This document shows, piece after piece, positions 1-7,212 of a stretch of DNA of 13,142 bases. Numbering within the stretch: position 1 is the first letter of the stretch; every line of letters begins with the position of its first letter. The stretch covers positions 1 through 13,142 of the forward strand of contig JAJFIG010000196.1 in the NCBI GenBank assembly GCA_021775195.1, in the 5' to 3' direction. The position numbers were made by a program, and so were the translations under genes. Below the pieces are notes generated by a model, which saw nothing but the letters and a program-made list of their open reading frames with translations, did not search any database and was not told where the DNA came from. Origin of the DNA: Rhodospirillales bacterium. GTDB lineage: Bacteria > Pseudomonadota > Alphaproteobacteria > Rhodospirillales > 2-02-FULL-58-16.

Positions 1-191
1 TGTCGGTGGTTCCCGTGTCCATCGCCGGTTGGGGGGTGCGGGAGGGCGCCATGATCGTGGCCCTGGGATTCGCCGGCGTCCCCTCGGACGACGCGTTTAT
101 CCTATCGGTGGTCTTCGGTCTCGTGATCTTGACCTCATCCCTGCCGGGTGGGCTGATCTGGCTGATGACCGATAACCGAAAGTCCCAATGA
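1..191 (+). CDS. UPF0104 / LPG-synthase-like flippase membrane protein, C-terminal fragment (5' end outside window)
   Basis: Only the last 63 or so codons are present. The reading frame runs in from the left edge (first full codon at base 3) and stops at TGA 189-191. The visible tail begins with a proline-serine-glycine-tryptophan segment followed by GVREG, the 'PxSxxGxGxRE' signature near the end of the lysylphosphatidylglycerol synthase transmembrane / UPF0104 family. It continues with one hydrophobic helix (about 20 residues, ending VILTSSLPGGLIWL) and a short polar end. Family members are multi-pass inner-membrane proteins, often found in glycan and lipid loci and thought to move or modify lipid-linked substrates; the role here is inferred from family only. 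It converges with the glycosyltransferase gene that ends at 422, across about 230 bp of structured intergenic DNA. The internal GTG at base 6 is not a credible start because the frame is open to the edge. Confidence 0.75.
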   Translation, partial: SVVPVSIAGWGVREGAMIVALGFAGVPSDDAFILSVVFGLVILTSSLPGGLIWLMTDNRKSQ

Positions 192-226
192 ATATTCTTC
201 TCTAATCGCTTGATAGCAACCTTCAC

Positions 227-325
227 GACGGCGATTCGAGGCTTCCGGACGTCGTCTCCCGCCGCTTGTGATGCGCCGACATCACGGCGCGGCAGGTTCC
301 TAACCGGAAGCCTCGAAACGCCGTC
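227..325. repeat. Large inverted repeat with nested hairpin between convergent genes
   Basis: Bases 227-248 and 304-325 are reverse complements over 22 positions with one mismatch (A234 against A318). The 55-base interval holds further pairing: GCCGC 261-265 with GCGGC 289-293, and inside that GTGATG 268-273 with CATCAC 280-285. The whole unit could fold as one long cruciform or RNA hairpin. It lies between two genes that end toward each other (stops at 191 and 422). No clear T-tract follows either arm, so a classical intrinsic terminator is not proven. A bidirectional terminator, a dispersed palindromic (REP/MITE-like) element or a remnant of one, or a small structured RNA are all possible. 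Confidence 0.75.
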
Positions 326-376
326 ACAATGGGTATCTATTCGTGCAGGTTGGTATGAGGCGACGACTGCATGGCT

Positions 377-390
377 ACGAGCATGCTCGT
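377..390. repeat. Perfect 14-base palindrome ACGAGCATGCTCGT
   Basis: The 14 bases read the same on both strands. The site sits 32 bases past the end of the glycosyltransferase gene and close to the larger inverted repeat. A perfect palindrome of this length could be a dimeric protein binding site or the stem of a small hairpin. Nothing else identifies a factor, and chance occurrence is possible. Confidence 0.45.
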
Positions 391-421
391 CGTCCTGCAA
401 AAGCCCAGGTAACGTGAAAAT

Positions 422-1105
422 TTATTGGCGGCCTTGTAATCGGAGCCGGATCATCGCGGCCAGGATGCGGATGCCGTCATACACCGCATTGACTTTGCTG
501 ACCCCGGCAATGCGTGGCCGTTCCCTGGAAGGGATCTCGGTGTAACGGAAGCCCTTCTGGTGGACCTTGACCGGGACCTCGATGCAGAGCGAGAAATCGG
601 CGCACCTCAGGTCCAGGGCCTCGAACATATCCTTGCGACCGAGGGCATAGAAGAACAGTGAATCGGTCAGGCGGACGCCGAAAAGAATACGCAGCAAAAA
701 CGTGAAGGTCTTGTTACCGAGCCAACGGATCATTGTGTCGTCGTCACTGCCCGATTCCTTCCGGTAGCGCGAGCAGAAAACGATGTCATATCCCTGCTCG
801 ATGGTTTGCTTCATGCGCGTCAGGGCTTCCGGATCGTAGGATCCGTCGGCATCCATGAATGTCAGAAGGTCGCCGTCGGCGGCGTGGATGCCGCTGATGA
901 CGCCCATGCCGTATCCCCGGCCCTCCTGGGTCACGGCGGTGTAGCCCAGGCTTCGCACGTGCTCCGGCGTGCCGTCGCTGGAATGCCCGTCGACGACGAT
1001 GATCTCGTCGATCAGATCCTTGGGCAGTTCGTCGAGCATGGCAGCGATGGATTCGCGCTCGTTTCGAGCTGGGACAACGACGGTCAGTCTGGGCGTTGTG
1101 TTCAC
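422..1105 (-). CDS. Family 2 glycosyltransferase (dolichol-phosphate-mannose-synthase-like)
   Basis: A 227-residue GT-A fold inverting glycosyltransferase, expected to use a nucleotide-sugar at the cytoplasmic membrane face. Visible motifs in order are VVVPARNE at 9-16 (family N-terminal strand and nucleotide site), VVDGHSSDGT at 37-46, the metal-binding FMDADGSYDP at 83-92 (D85-A-D87), and a C-terminal ERPRIAGVSKV segment at 195-205. The last matches the R-x-x-G-x-SK pattern of DPM1/GtrB-like members. It has no transmembrane helices after the catalytic domain, unlike GtrB or ArnC, so it is a short soluble or peripheral form. The start is GTG at 1103-1105, the first usable start after an in-frame stop; no strong ribosome site is seen. 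It is the last gene of the minus-strand sugar operon, 128 bp after the methyltransferase. The sugar and acceptor cannot be read from the sequence. Confidence 0.85.
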   Translation of the reverse strand: MNTTPRLTVVVPARNERESIAAMLDELPKDLIDEIIVVDGHSSDGTPEHVRSLGYTAVTQEGRGYGMGVISGIHAADGDLLTFMDADGSYDPEALTRMKQTIEQGYDIVFCSRYRKESGSDDDTMIRWLGNKTFTFLLRILFGVRLTDSLFFYALGRKDMFEALDLRCADFSLCIEVPVKVHQKGFRYTEIPSRERPRIAGVSKVNAVYDGIRILAAMIRLRLQGRQ

Positions 1106-1160
1106 GGTGGGGATGTCTATCGATTTCGAGCGTTCAAGGTTTGAGAATACTATGTGGAAG

Positions 1161-1197
1161 CGAGCGGTATTCCAGAGCCCGCTCGAATAGACCGAGC
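1161..1197 (-). promoter_or_regulatory. Two mutually exclusive hairpins in the leader of the glycosyltransferase gene
   Basis: CGAGCGG at 1161-1167 and CCGCTCG at 1179-1185 form a perfect 7-bp stem with an 11-base loop. The same right arm can instead pair its GCTCG (1181-1185) with CGAGC at 1193-1197, a 5-bp stem with a 7-base loop. The element lies in the 128-bp gap between the methyltransferase stop (1234) and the GT2 start (1105). No U-run follows on the minus-strand transcript. It could be an intercistronic stabiliser or processing hairpin; attenuator-like switching is only a possibility. Confidence 0.4.
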
Positions 1198-1233
1198 ACC
1201 ACGGAATATCAAGTCCGCACCGAAAACGCGGGC

Positions 1234-1788
1234 CTAAATTTTCGTCGCTTCGACATTGAGGCTAATCAACAGCCCGGCCTCCTTGTCCATGTGCGGGACA
1301 TAGGCCTGGGTAAAATCGTCCTGGTCTGCGTGTTCGGTTTTGCGCCAGTCATAGCGACGAACCTCCCCGAAACCGCATTCCTCTAGGACCGTCTTCAAGC
1401 TGGCAAAATCATAGACGGTCTTGTGGTACAGCATCATTGGGCCGTCGGGCGTCGTGATTTCCATGCGCCCGTACAGGGGGCCGATGATCCGGTCGAGCCC
1501 GCCGTGGTTCTGGTAGACCTTGATCAGTGCCTCGAAGTCGGGGACGCCGACCCGCAGATGGCCACCCCGCTTGAGCACCCGTCGCCATTCGGCGAGCACG
1601 GCACAGACCTCGGTGCGGTCGAAATACTCCAGCGCATGGGAAGAATAGATAAGATCGGCGCTGTCGTCGCTGAACATGGGTAGTTTATCGATGGCGTGGT
1701 GGTGGTCGATGTGGGGGTAGTCGGATAGGTCGACGTGGACGAACCCTGGAAAATAACGGATGCCGCATCCGAGGTGGATCTTTTGCAT
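1234..1788 (-). CDS. Small class I SAM-dependent methyltransferase of polysaccharide loci
   Basis: A 184-residue protein. The N-terminus MQKIHLGCGIRYFPGF carries the SAM-binding motif I (HLGCG) at once, followed by VHVDLSD, where the acidic residue usually holds the SAM ribose. YSSHALEYFDR at about 49-59 and VLKRGGHLRVGVPDF at about 72-86 are the 'S.H.lEH... vLkpgG.lri.vPD' segments typical of predicted methyltransferases in O-antigen and exopolysaccharide clusters. The ATG at 1786-1788 was chosen because it places motif I at residue 5, as in relatives. The frame is open further upstream, but that stretch overlaps the end of the aminotransferase and has shadow composition. The start lies 16 bp after the aminotransferase stop, so the two are co-transcribed. 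The acceptor is not known; a sugar hydroxyl or amine, or a chain end, is plausible. Confidence 0.82.
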   Translation of the reverse strand: MQKIHLGCGIRYFPGFVHVDLSDYPHIDHHHAIDKLPMFSDDSADLIYSSHALEYFDRTEVCAVLAEWRRVLKRGGHLRVGVPDFEALIKVYQNHGGLDRIIGPLYGRMEITTPDGPMMLYHKTVYDFASLKTVLEECGFGEVRRYDWRKTEHADQDDFTQAYVPHMDKEAGLLISLNVEATKI

Positions 1789-1804
1789 AACTCCGAATTC
1801 CCGC

Positions 1805-2890
1805 CTACGCCGAGAAGAATTCACGGACGCCGCCACAGACCCGCGCCACCTGGTCGTCGCTGAGCTGGGACGACGACGGCAGCCACAGCCCGCGGCTTGA
1901 GAAGCGTTCGCTGACCGGGAAGCTGAGATGGCCGAGATCGTACGCCTCCTGCCGGTGGATGGGCGGGTAGACGGGTCGCGAGCCGATGCCCAAGCGGTGC
2001 AGGTGAGCGGCCAGGCCGTCCCTGTCGTCGAGGTAGATATCCATGAACCACGGTGCGACCCGATCAAGGTCGGTCTCGACGAACTCGACGCCGTTCACGC
2101 CCGCGAGGCGTTCCCGGTATAGGGACCAGATCTCTTTCTTGCGGTTGAGGCGCCAGGGCAGCTTCTTCATCTGCTCGATGCCGATGACGCCCTGCACGTC
2201 GGTGAACTTGAAATTGTAGCCGATCGTATCGTGGACATCGTGGCCGCCCCGTGTGCGCCCGAAGTCCTTGATCTTGCGGGCGCGGATCGCCAGGTCGTCG
2301 TCGTTTGTCAGCACCGCGCCGCCCTGGCCCGTGGAAATCACCTTGGGGGGGCTGAACGAGAGACATCCCATATCGCCGATGGTGCCCAGATGATGGGCGT
2401 CGGAAAAGGAGCCCAGGGACTGGGCGGCGTCCTCCAGCAGACGGAGATTGTGTCCGTCACACAGCGCCCGCAGCGCCGTGATATCGTTGCTGCGGCCGTT
2501 GAGCGAGACGTGGATGACGGCCCGGGTGGCGGGCGTGACGGCCGCCGCCACCTGGGCGATGTCGATATTGAGGGTCGCCGCTTCCACGTCCACGAACACC
2601 GGTCGGGCACCGGCCAGTCTGACCGCGTTGGGGGTGGCGATCATCGTCAGGTCGGGGACGATGACCTCGTCCCCGGGGCCGATGTCCAAAGCCAGGAGGG
2701 CGAGGGTCAGGCTGATGGTCCCGCTGGTGGTGACGATGCAGTGGCCGGCGCCAGTGAATTCCGCGAGGCGCCGCTCAAATTCCTCGGTCTGGCGGAATTC
2801 CGTCACCCATCCGCCGGACAGCATGTAGCGCTGCAGGGCATCGGCCTCCTCGCGGTCGAACCACGGCTCTATCTGCTGGATTGCGTCCAC
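1805..2890 (-). CDS. DegT/DnrJ/EryC1/StrS-family PLP-dependent sugar aminotransferase
   Basis: A 361-residue fold-type I aminotransferase, expected to convert a keto nucleotide-sugar to an amino sugar using glutamate as donor. Key positions are GWVTEF at 27-32 near the N-terminus, TTSGTISL at 54-61 (cofactor phosphate loop), LLEDAAQSLGS at 151-161 with D154 for the pyridine nitrogen, and SFSPPKVISTGQGG at 178-191 with K183 as the Schiff-base lysine. The C-terminal YPPIHRQ is typical of perosamine-synthase-like members. Length fits the family. The start is GTG at 2888-2890, only 12 bp after the cupin stop. The upstream epimerase and cupin suggest the same sugar pathway. Perosamine or Qui4N-type chemistry is possible but cannot be fixed from sequence alone. 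Confidence 0.9.
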   Translation of the reverse strand: MDAIQQIEPWFDREEADALQRYMLSGGWVTEFRQTEEFERRLAEFTGAGHCIVTTSGTISLTLALLALDIGPGDEVIVPDLTMIATPNAVRLAGARPVFVDVEAATLNIDIAQVAAAVTPATRAVIHVSLNGRSNDITALRALCDGHNLRLLEDAAQSLGSFSDAHHLGTIGDMGCLSFSPPKVISTGQGGAVLTNDDDLAIRARKIKDFGRTRGGHDVHDTIGYNFKFTDVQGVIGIEQMKKLPWRLNRKKEIWSLYRERLAGVNGVEFVETDLDRVAPWFMDIYLDDRDGLAAHLHRLGIGSRPVYPPIHRQEAYDLGHLSFPVSERFSSRGLWLPSSSQLSDDQVARVCGGVREFFSA

Positions 2891-2902
2891 GGCCCGGCGA
2901 TC

Positions 2903-3301
2903 TCACAACTGCTCTTTGTCGGTTTCGACGTCGATGAAGGGGCCGTTCTTCGCCTCCAGCACCTGGGTGCCGTCGGCAAGGACTTCGTAGCCGTGGCCAC
3001 AATCGGCGAGGACGGCCGTGTCACCGGCCTCCAAAACGACCTCTTCGACGAGCCCCTTGTCCGCGTCGAAGATCTGGACCTTAAGGCGGCCACGCTTGAC
3101 ATAGACCATCTCCTGGGTCTGCGTGACGGTGCGCTCATAGATCTTGTGGCGGTGCGCGGCAAGCTGCTTGCCGTGCGGGTACTGCCAGCAACCCACCTGA
3201 ATGAACAACTCATCGGGGGTGCAGAACTGAAGCCCCGGAGCCCAGTCGGAATCCCGCCAGACCACCGCCAGCAGCCGCCCGTCGCGAATGATCTTCTCCA
3301 T
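2903..3301 (-). CDS. Cupin-domain protein of the sugar operon
   Basis: A 132-residue single-domain cupin. Motif 1 is seen as H50-R-H52, then E64 in QEMVYVKRG ending at G71. Motif 2 is GDTAVLADCGHGYEVL with H103. Together these give the usual metal ligand set of three His and one Glu, so a metal-binding enzyme (isomerase, epimerase or dioxygenase-like) is likely. It does not look like the RmlC or FdtA sugar isomerases, which have other N-terminal signatures. It starts with ATG preceded by an AAAAGGGAAG ribosome site, 36 bp after the epimerase stop and 12 bp before the aminotransferase start. That position implies a step on the same nucleotide-sugar or a binding and regulatory role. Specific function unknown. 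Confidence 0.75.
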   Translation of the reverse strand: MEKIIRDGRLLAVVWRDSDWAPGLQFCTPDELFIQVGCWQYPHGKQLAAHRHKIYERTVTQTQEMVYVKRGRLKVQIFDADKGLVEEVVLEAGDTAVLADCGHGYEVLADGTQVLEAKNGPFIDVETDKEQL

Positions 3302-3337
3302 TGCTTCCCTTTTCCCCCACGTTGCCCGGCCTTGCCG

Positions 3338-4258
3338 TCAAATTGGCCTGATGAACGAATTGGGCGTGAAGAACTGGTACAGCTTGACCAATTCGGCGAC
3401 CCCTTCCTCGACCGTGATCCCGCACCCGTACCCCAAGGCGGCCGCCTTGTCGTAGCAAACGATGAAATCCCGTACGTCCGCGTCATCAAGGCCGGATTCA
3501 ATAATTTCGTAATCCACATGCTTCTTGATCATCCGGGCCAGGTCCAGCTTGGAGTAATTCAGCCGCTTGTCGCCCATGTTGAAGATGCCACCCCGCATCT
3601 CGCTCAGGTGGTCGAGCGCAAATAAATACCCGATGACCGAATCCCTGACGTGCATGAACGACCGCTTCGACCGGCCGGAATAGATGACGAGCGTTCTTTC
3701 CTGCACGGCCTTTTCGACGAAGTCGTTCATCAGCAAGCCTGCCCTCATGCGCGGGCTGATGCCGAACACCGTTGCCCAGCGCAACGAAATCGAGTTTTCC
3801 CGCTCCATCACGTGTTGCTCGCCCCGATGCTTGGTCAGGGAATACAGATTGAACTCCGTATGGACCGGGCTTTCTTCGGTGCACTCGTTCCCGTGGGGCC
3901 CGTAAAGGGACGTGGTCGAAGCATAAATCAGCACCTGATCCCGGCTGAGGCTTTCGGCGATATCCTTGGTCGCCTGAACGTTGATCAAATGCGCAGAGTT
4001 GGGGTTGGCCTCGCATGCCGGGTAGCCGCTAATCCCCGCCAGGTGGAAGATGACATCCGCGTCCTTCAGGTAATCCCGATCCGGATCCCGGATATCCTTC
4101 TTAATGACCTGGAACTTGGGCTCGCCGACGATATGGAGGACCGGGGTATATCCGTAAACGAAATTATCGACGATCGTAACCTCGTGGCCCGCGCCCAGCA
4201 GCGCTTTGCACAGCAGGTTGCCCACATACCCGGCACCACCTGTTACAAGAGTCTTCAT
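3338..4258 (-). CDS. NAD(P)-dependent nucleotide-sugar epimerase/dehydratase (extended SDR)
   Basis: A 306-residue extended short-chain dehydrogenase. It has the glycine-rich NAD loop VTGGAGYVG at 5-13, D31 at the end of strand 2 (adenosine ribose, NAD preference), FHLAG at 71-75, ASTTSLYG at 113-120 with T115/T116, and the catalytic Y139-S-L-T-K143. RSKRSFMHVRD at about 196-206 resembles the nucleotide-sugar binding region. The usual companion glutamate or aspartate of a 4,6-dehydratase active site is not clear, so 4-epimerase, reductase and dehydratase all remain possible. It starts with ATG at 4258-4256 and heads the sugar operon (epimerase, cupin, aminotransferase, methyltransferase, GT2). 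It probably supplies a keto- or epimerised nucleotide-sugar to the aminotransferase. Confidence 0.85.
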   Translation of the reverse strand: MKTLVTGGAGYVGNLLCKALLGAGHEVTIVDNFVYGYTPVLHIVGEPKFQVIKKDIRDPDRDYLKDADVIFHLAGISGYPACEANPNSAHLINVQATKDIAESLSRDQVLIYASTTSLYGPHGNECTEESPVHTEFNLYSLTKHRGEQHVMERENSISLRWATVFGISPRMRAGLLMNDFVEKAVQERTLVIYSGRSKRSFMHVRDSVIGYLFALDHLSEMRGGIFNMGDKRLNYSKLDLARMIKKHVDYEIIESGLDDADVRDFIVCYDKAAALGYGCGITVEEGVAELVKLYQFFTPNSFIRPI

Positions 4259-4353
4259 TGACGGTCCCGCCTATTTAGCAAAAAGTTGCCGAGGAAATGG
4301 TTGTTGGTTGCGGCCGTGAACATTCCGCCCGGGGGCTGCTCGCCGCAGTCCAG

Positions 4354-4382
4354 TATTTAGCATCTGAAAACGGTGGTGACAA
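4354..4382 (-). promoter_or_regulatory. Candidate sigma70-type promoter for the sugar operon
   Basis: On the minus strand TTGTCA (plus-strand 4377-4382) is followed after 17 bases by TAAATA (4354-4359), which leaves about 95 bp of leader before the epimerase ATG. The -35 box matches consensus at five of six positions and the -10 box at three of six, so support is moderate. The octamer TATTTAGC (plus strand) occurs at 4354-4361 and again at 4272-4279, so a second start nearer the gene is also possible. Confidence 0.3.
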
Positions 4383-4419
4383 ACGAGTCCATGGAAGGGG
4401 GTGAATTTTCCGGGCCACG

Positions 4420-5427
4420 CTATCCGCAGCCCCGTTTCATGGCCAGCAGCCGTTTCTCCCATTCCAGCGCCGTGCGGACGATGGTGGCGAGGTCGTCATA
4501 ACGGGGGTGCCAGCCAAGAATGTCTCGGATGCGCCGGGAATCGGAAATCAGTTCCGAGACATCTCCTGGCCGGCGCGGGGCGTTTCGCACGGTGATCGGT
4601 CCGCCGATGATGTCTCCGAGGACGTCGAGGACCTGACGGACGGAAAAGCCGTGGCCGTAACCGCAGTTCAGTACCAGGCTGTCGCCGCCGCCGACGAGGC
4701 GGTCCAGGGCCGCCACGTGGGCGATGGCCAGGTCGCTGACGTGGATGAAATCACGGACGCAGGTTCCGTCCGGGGTGTCGTAGTCGTCGCCGAAAACCGC
4801 CATGTCGTCGCGAAGGCCGACCGCGGCCTGACACGCCACCTTGATCAGGTGGGACGCGTCCTCCAGGGGCTGGCCGCTGCGCCCCTCGGGGTCAGCCCCG
4901 GCAACATTGAAATAGCGCAGCGCCGTGTAGCGCAACGGCGTGGCGGCGGCGGTGTCACGCAGCATCCATTCGGTCATCAGCTTGGAAGCGCCGTAGGGGC
5001 TGGCGGGGCGGGTGGGCGCGTCCTCGCTGACTGGAACCCGGTCGGGTTCGCCGTAAACGGCGGCCGTCGACGAGAATATGAAGGACTCGATCCCAGTGCC
5101 GACGCAGGCTTCGATCAGGTTGCGGCTGGCGGCGGTGTTGTTGCGGTAGTACTTGAGAGGGTCGGCGACGGATTCGGGAACAACGATCGAGCCGGCAAAG
5201 TGCATCACGGCCTGGCAACCGTGCTCGCGAAGGGTCGCCTCGACCAGGCGGGTGTCGGCGACGTCGCCTTCGACGAACGGAACCCCATCGGGAACCAGCC
5301 GCCGCCAGCCCGTGGACAGATCGTCGATGACGACCGGACGCCAGCCGGCGTCCAAGAGGGCGAGCACCGCGTGGCTGCCGATGTAACCGGCGCCGCCGGT
5401 GATGAGGACGGTCGAAGATTGTGTCAT
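4420..5427 (-). CDS. galE: UDP-glucose 4-epimerase
   Basis: A 335-residue GalE-type extended SDR that interconverts UDP-glucose and UDP-galactose (or the GlcNAc forms) in the cytoplasm. It shows ITGGAGYIGSHA at 9-20 (NAD loop), VIDDLSTG at 33-40, HFAGSIVVPESV at 76-87, FSSTAAVYG at 118-126 (S120/T121), catalytic SPYGASK with Y145 and K149, LRYFNVAGADP at 170-180, and DTPDGTCVRDFIHVSDLA at 217-234. All are diagnostic of GalE. The ATG at 5425-5427 places the NAD loop at residue 9, as in GalE proteins. The frame stays open for another 108 codons upstream, but that stretch shows no domain. The gene is flanked by 161 bp before the next operon and by a gene-poor 562 bp upstream, so it probably has its own promoter. 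It supplies galactose-type precursors for the surface glycan. Confidence 0.93.
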   Translation of the reverse strand: MTQSSTVLITGGAGYIGSHAVLALLDAGWRPVVIDDLSTGWRRLVPDGVPFVEGDVADTRLVEATLREHGCQAVMHFAGSIVVPESVADPLKYYRNNTAASRNLIEACVGTGIESFIFSSTAAVYGEPDRVPVSEDAPTRPASPYGASKLMTEWMLRDTAAATPLRYTALRYFNVAGADPEGRSGQPLEDASHLIKVACQAAVGLRDDMAVFGDDYDTPDGTCVRDFIHVSDLAIAHVAALDRLVGGGDSLVLNCGYGHGFSVRQVLDVLGDIIGGPITVRNAPRRPGDVSELISDSRRIRDILGWHPRYDDLATIVRTALEWEKRLLAMKRGCG

Positions 5428-5989
5428 GTGCCGGCCGGCCAGAGGATTCTGGAAGGTATCCAAAAAGAACAAACGGGTGGCACCGATTGTGATCGGCGGA
5501 ATCGGGATTTGCAATTGGCAAAATTGAGGAAAAGTATGTCGACGATTTCCGGGGCGATCACACGTGTTGTGGGCACGATTTAGAATAGGAGTCGAACATT
5601 TTCTCCTAAGTCGTTCCGTTACCGCAATTTTTGCCCGACCATCTGGGTCGAGGACAGTCCGTTCCTCGATGTGCTCTTTCAGGGCCGTTCGCGAGAGTGT
5701 GGCGCGTGGCGGCGCCTCGAAACATCGGGATCCACTTTTGGTCCACAGCACCTATGGATCGAGCGGTCCAAGGATTTGCCAGGAATTCCAGCTATTAAAA
5801 GCTAAATGCTCACTGCCTGGATGATGACGAAATCACGGGGTTGCCGGCGAGTGATGGGGTTCATATCGCCGCGCCAGACGCGAAAAAAGTGGCCCTTGCC
5901 GAGTCAGGCGCACCGTTCGCCTGCATTTCCGGTGACGACTGAATCCCCGGTGTGTGGCCACCAAATCAACGGCGGCCTGTGACCAGCCG
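5428..5989. other. 562-bp stretch with no convincing gene
   Basis: This gap separates the end of the acyl-transfer operon from galE and must contain the galE promoter. The minus-strand frame in phase with galE is open for 108 codons but lacks any recognised domain or plausible ribosome site. A plus-strand frame of 86 codons (5564-5824) looks equally unlike a protein. Small inverted repeats occur: CCGAT/ATCGG at 5483-5496 and CCAGG/CCTGG at 5779-5820, the latter around AGCT pairs. Coding remnants too degraded to identify may be present. Confidence 0.6.
5883..5923 (-). terminator. Weak candidate terminator after the MBOAT gene
   Basis: CAGGCG at 5905-5910 and CGCCTG at 5918-5923 form a perfect 6-bp stem with a 7-base loop. 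On the minus-strand transcript it is followed 16 bases later by a run of six U (plus-strand A-run 5883-5888). The distance to the U-run is longer than in a textbook intrinsic terminator. It is the only hairpin-plus-U-run found within about 110 bp downstream of the operon's last gene. Confidence 0.25.
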
Positions 5990-7201
5990 TCAGGTTCCCG
6001 CGATCATGATCCGCCATATATCGCCAAGATTATCGTGGATGAGCAGGACTGTGAAACAAACAAAATGAAAGGTCAGCGCCCAAGCAACGATTTTCCAGGG
6101 CCAGCTATTTTGGAAAACTTTCTTGCGTTGCTTGCCAAGTACGCGTTTCAGCGCCAGACCCCATAGGGAGGCACTCAAGACGCCGAGACTATGAAGAATT
6201 CCGAATACCAGGAATTCCACTGTCGTCCCATGCCACATGCCCACAATGACAAAAGTGACGACAACGGCAAAGACAAGACCCAGGCTCTGCCACTTTCTTT
6301 TTAGCCGCCGATGAACGGCAACGTTCAGGGGTAGGAAAATATAGTCCCTGATCCAATGACTAAAGGACATATGCCAGCGGTTCCAGAAATCCTGAAGGTT
6401 GCAGGCAAGGTAAGGTTTGTTGAAATTCTCAGGCATGGTTTGCATGCCGCACAGGGTGGCGATGGCAATCACCAGATCGGTATAACCGGCAAAATTCAGA
6501 TAAAGATAAACCGGGTAGCCGTAAAAGACCGCAGCCCCATCCAGTATCGTGGCCGTGGGATGTTCCAACAAAGTCAGGCTGTGCGGGTAATAAAACAGGG
6601 GGGCAATCAAGAAGGCCTTGAGCATACCATTGATGCCCCTGTGCAAAGAGGCCAGTGCAGGCTCAAGCTGGGGACGACCAATCGCTTCCAGGCCCTGGCA
6701 AAAATTCGGATAGCGTTGTATCGGCCCGGCCAGGATTGTCCAAAAGGACAGCATGTAAACACCGTACCGCAGGGGCGATAACGGATATTCCCCGCAATTC
6801 CCGGCGTCGACGATTAAATGCAGCTGTCTGAACAGAATATAAGACAGGCCAACGATTGCCACCGGGTGATCCCAGAACTGTAGTGCTTCGAAGCCCGTGT
6901 AGCCGTTAAGGACCGAAAAGAACAAGACCTGCCAGACGATCACCAAAATAAGGGGGAGATTTGTCTGTCCGCGAGCATCGCCCCAGGCCCACCAGGTGGC
7001 GAGGTAGGGAGGCACCACGAAAAGGACCAGGAAAAACACCGCCCAGAGGTCCAGCCAGGTGGCAAGGAATGCCGTGCTTGCGACCGCCATCCAGATCAGG
7101 AACTGCCCCCTGAACGACGACCAGGCGACTAAAACGGAACCTGCCGCCAAGACGGCAAACCCCAGCCCATCGGCTGAAAAAGGCTCAATGGTTTCGATCA
7201 T
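5990..7201 (-). CDS. MBOAT-family membrane-bound O-acyltransferase (DltB/AlgI-like)
   Basis: A 403-residue polytopic membrane protein with about ten hydrophobic segments, expected to take an acyl group from a cytoplasmic thioester and move it across the membrane to a glycan or carrier. The MBOAT core is clear: MPENFNKPYLACNLQDFWNR at 256-275 followed by WHMSFSHWIRDYIFLPL at 276-292, and the catalytic histidine in GMWHG (H324). H277 in NRWH is the second conserved histidine region. Length is close to DltB, shorter than AlgI. The C-terminus ends IWRIMIAGT with no Tyr-x-x-Phe tail, so the acyl-shuttle motif fused to some bacterial MBOATs is absent; it is found instead on the microprotein upstream. 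The start is ATG at 7199-7201, 11 bp after the SGNH gene. It is the last gene of the operon. G+C is visibly lower than in neighbouring loci. Confidence 0.92.
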   Translation of the reverse strand: MIETIEPFSADGLGFAVLAAGSVLVAWSSFRGQFLIWMAVASTAFLATWLDLWAVFFLVLFVVPPYLATWWAWGDARGQTNLPLILVIVWQVLFFSVLNGYTGFEALQFWDHPVAIVGLSYILFRQLHLIVDAGNCGEYPLSPLRYGVYMLSFWTILAGPIQRYPNFCQGLEAIGRPQLEPALASLHRGINGMLKAFLIAPLFYYPHSLTLLEHPTATILDGAAVFYGYPVYLYLNFAGYTDLVIAIATLCGMQTMPENFNKPYLACNLQDFWNRWHMSFSHWIRDYIFLPLNVAVHRRLKRKWQSLGLVFAVVVTFVIVGMWHGTTVEFLVFGILHSLGVLSASLWGLALKRVLGKQRKKVFQNSWPWKIVAWALTFHFVCFTVLLIHDNLGDIWRIMIAGT

Positions 7202-7212
7202 CGCTGATCGCT

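Noticed and set aside
1789..2067. Upstream extension of the small methyltransferase
   Set aside because: It overlaps the aminotransferase C-terminal coding sequence, is Arg/Ser/Thr-rich shadow, and motif I already starts at residue 5 from the chosen ATG.
2231..3625. Plus-strand open frame of 464 codons
   Set aside because: It lies opposite the aminotransferase, cupin and epimerase, all with clear motifs on the minus strand. Its translation is low-complexity and has no recognisable domain; it is a shadow of high-G+C coding.
4507..5583. Plus-strand open frame of 358 codons
   Set aside because: It is antisense to galE, whose catalytic motifs are all intact; the translation is Gly/Val/Asp-rich shadow.
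5428..5751. 108-codon N-terminal extension in frame with galE
   Set aside because: GalE proteins begin just before the NAD loop. The extension has no domain, and the ATG at 5427 fits the family length.
5811..5975. Possible degraded coding remnant on the minus strand between MBOAT and galE
   Set aside because: Readable stretches are broken by stops and I could not link them to a family. It needs a translated search; a match to a transposase would change this view.
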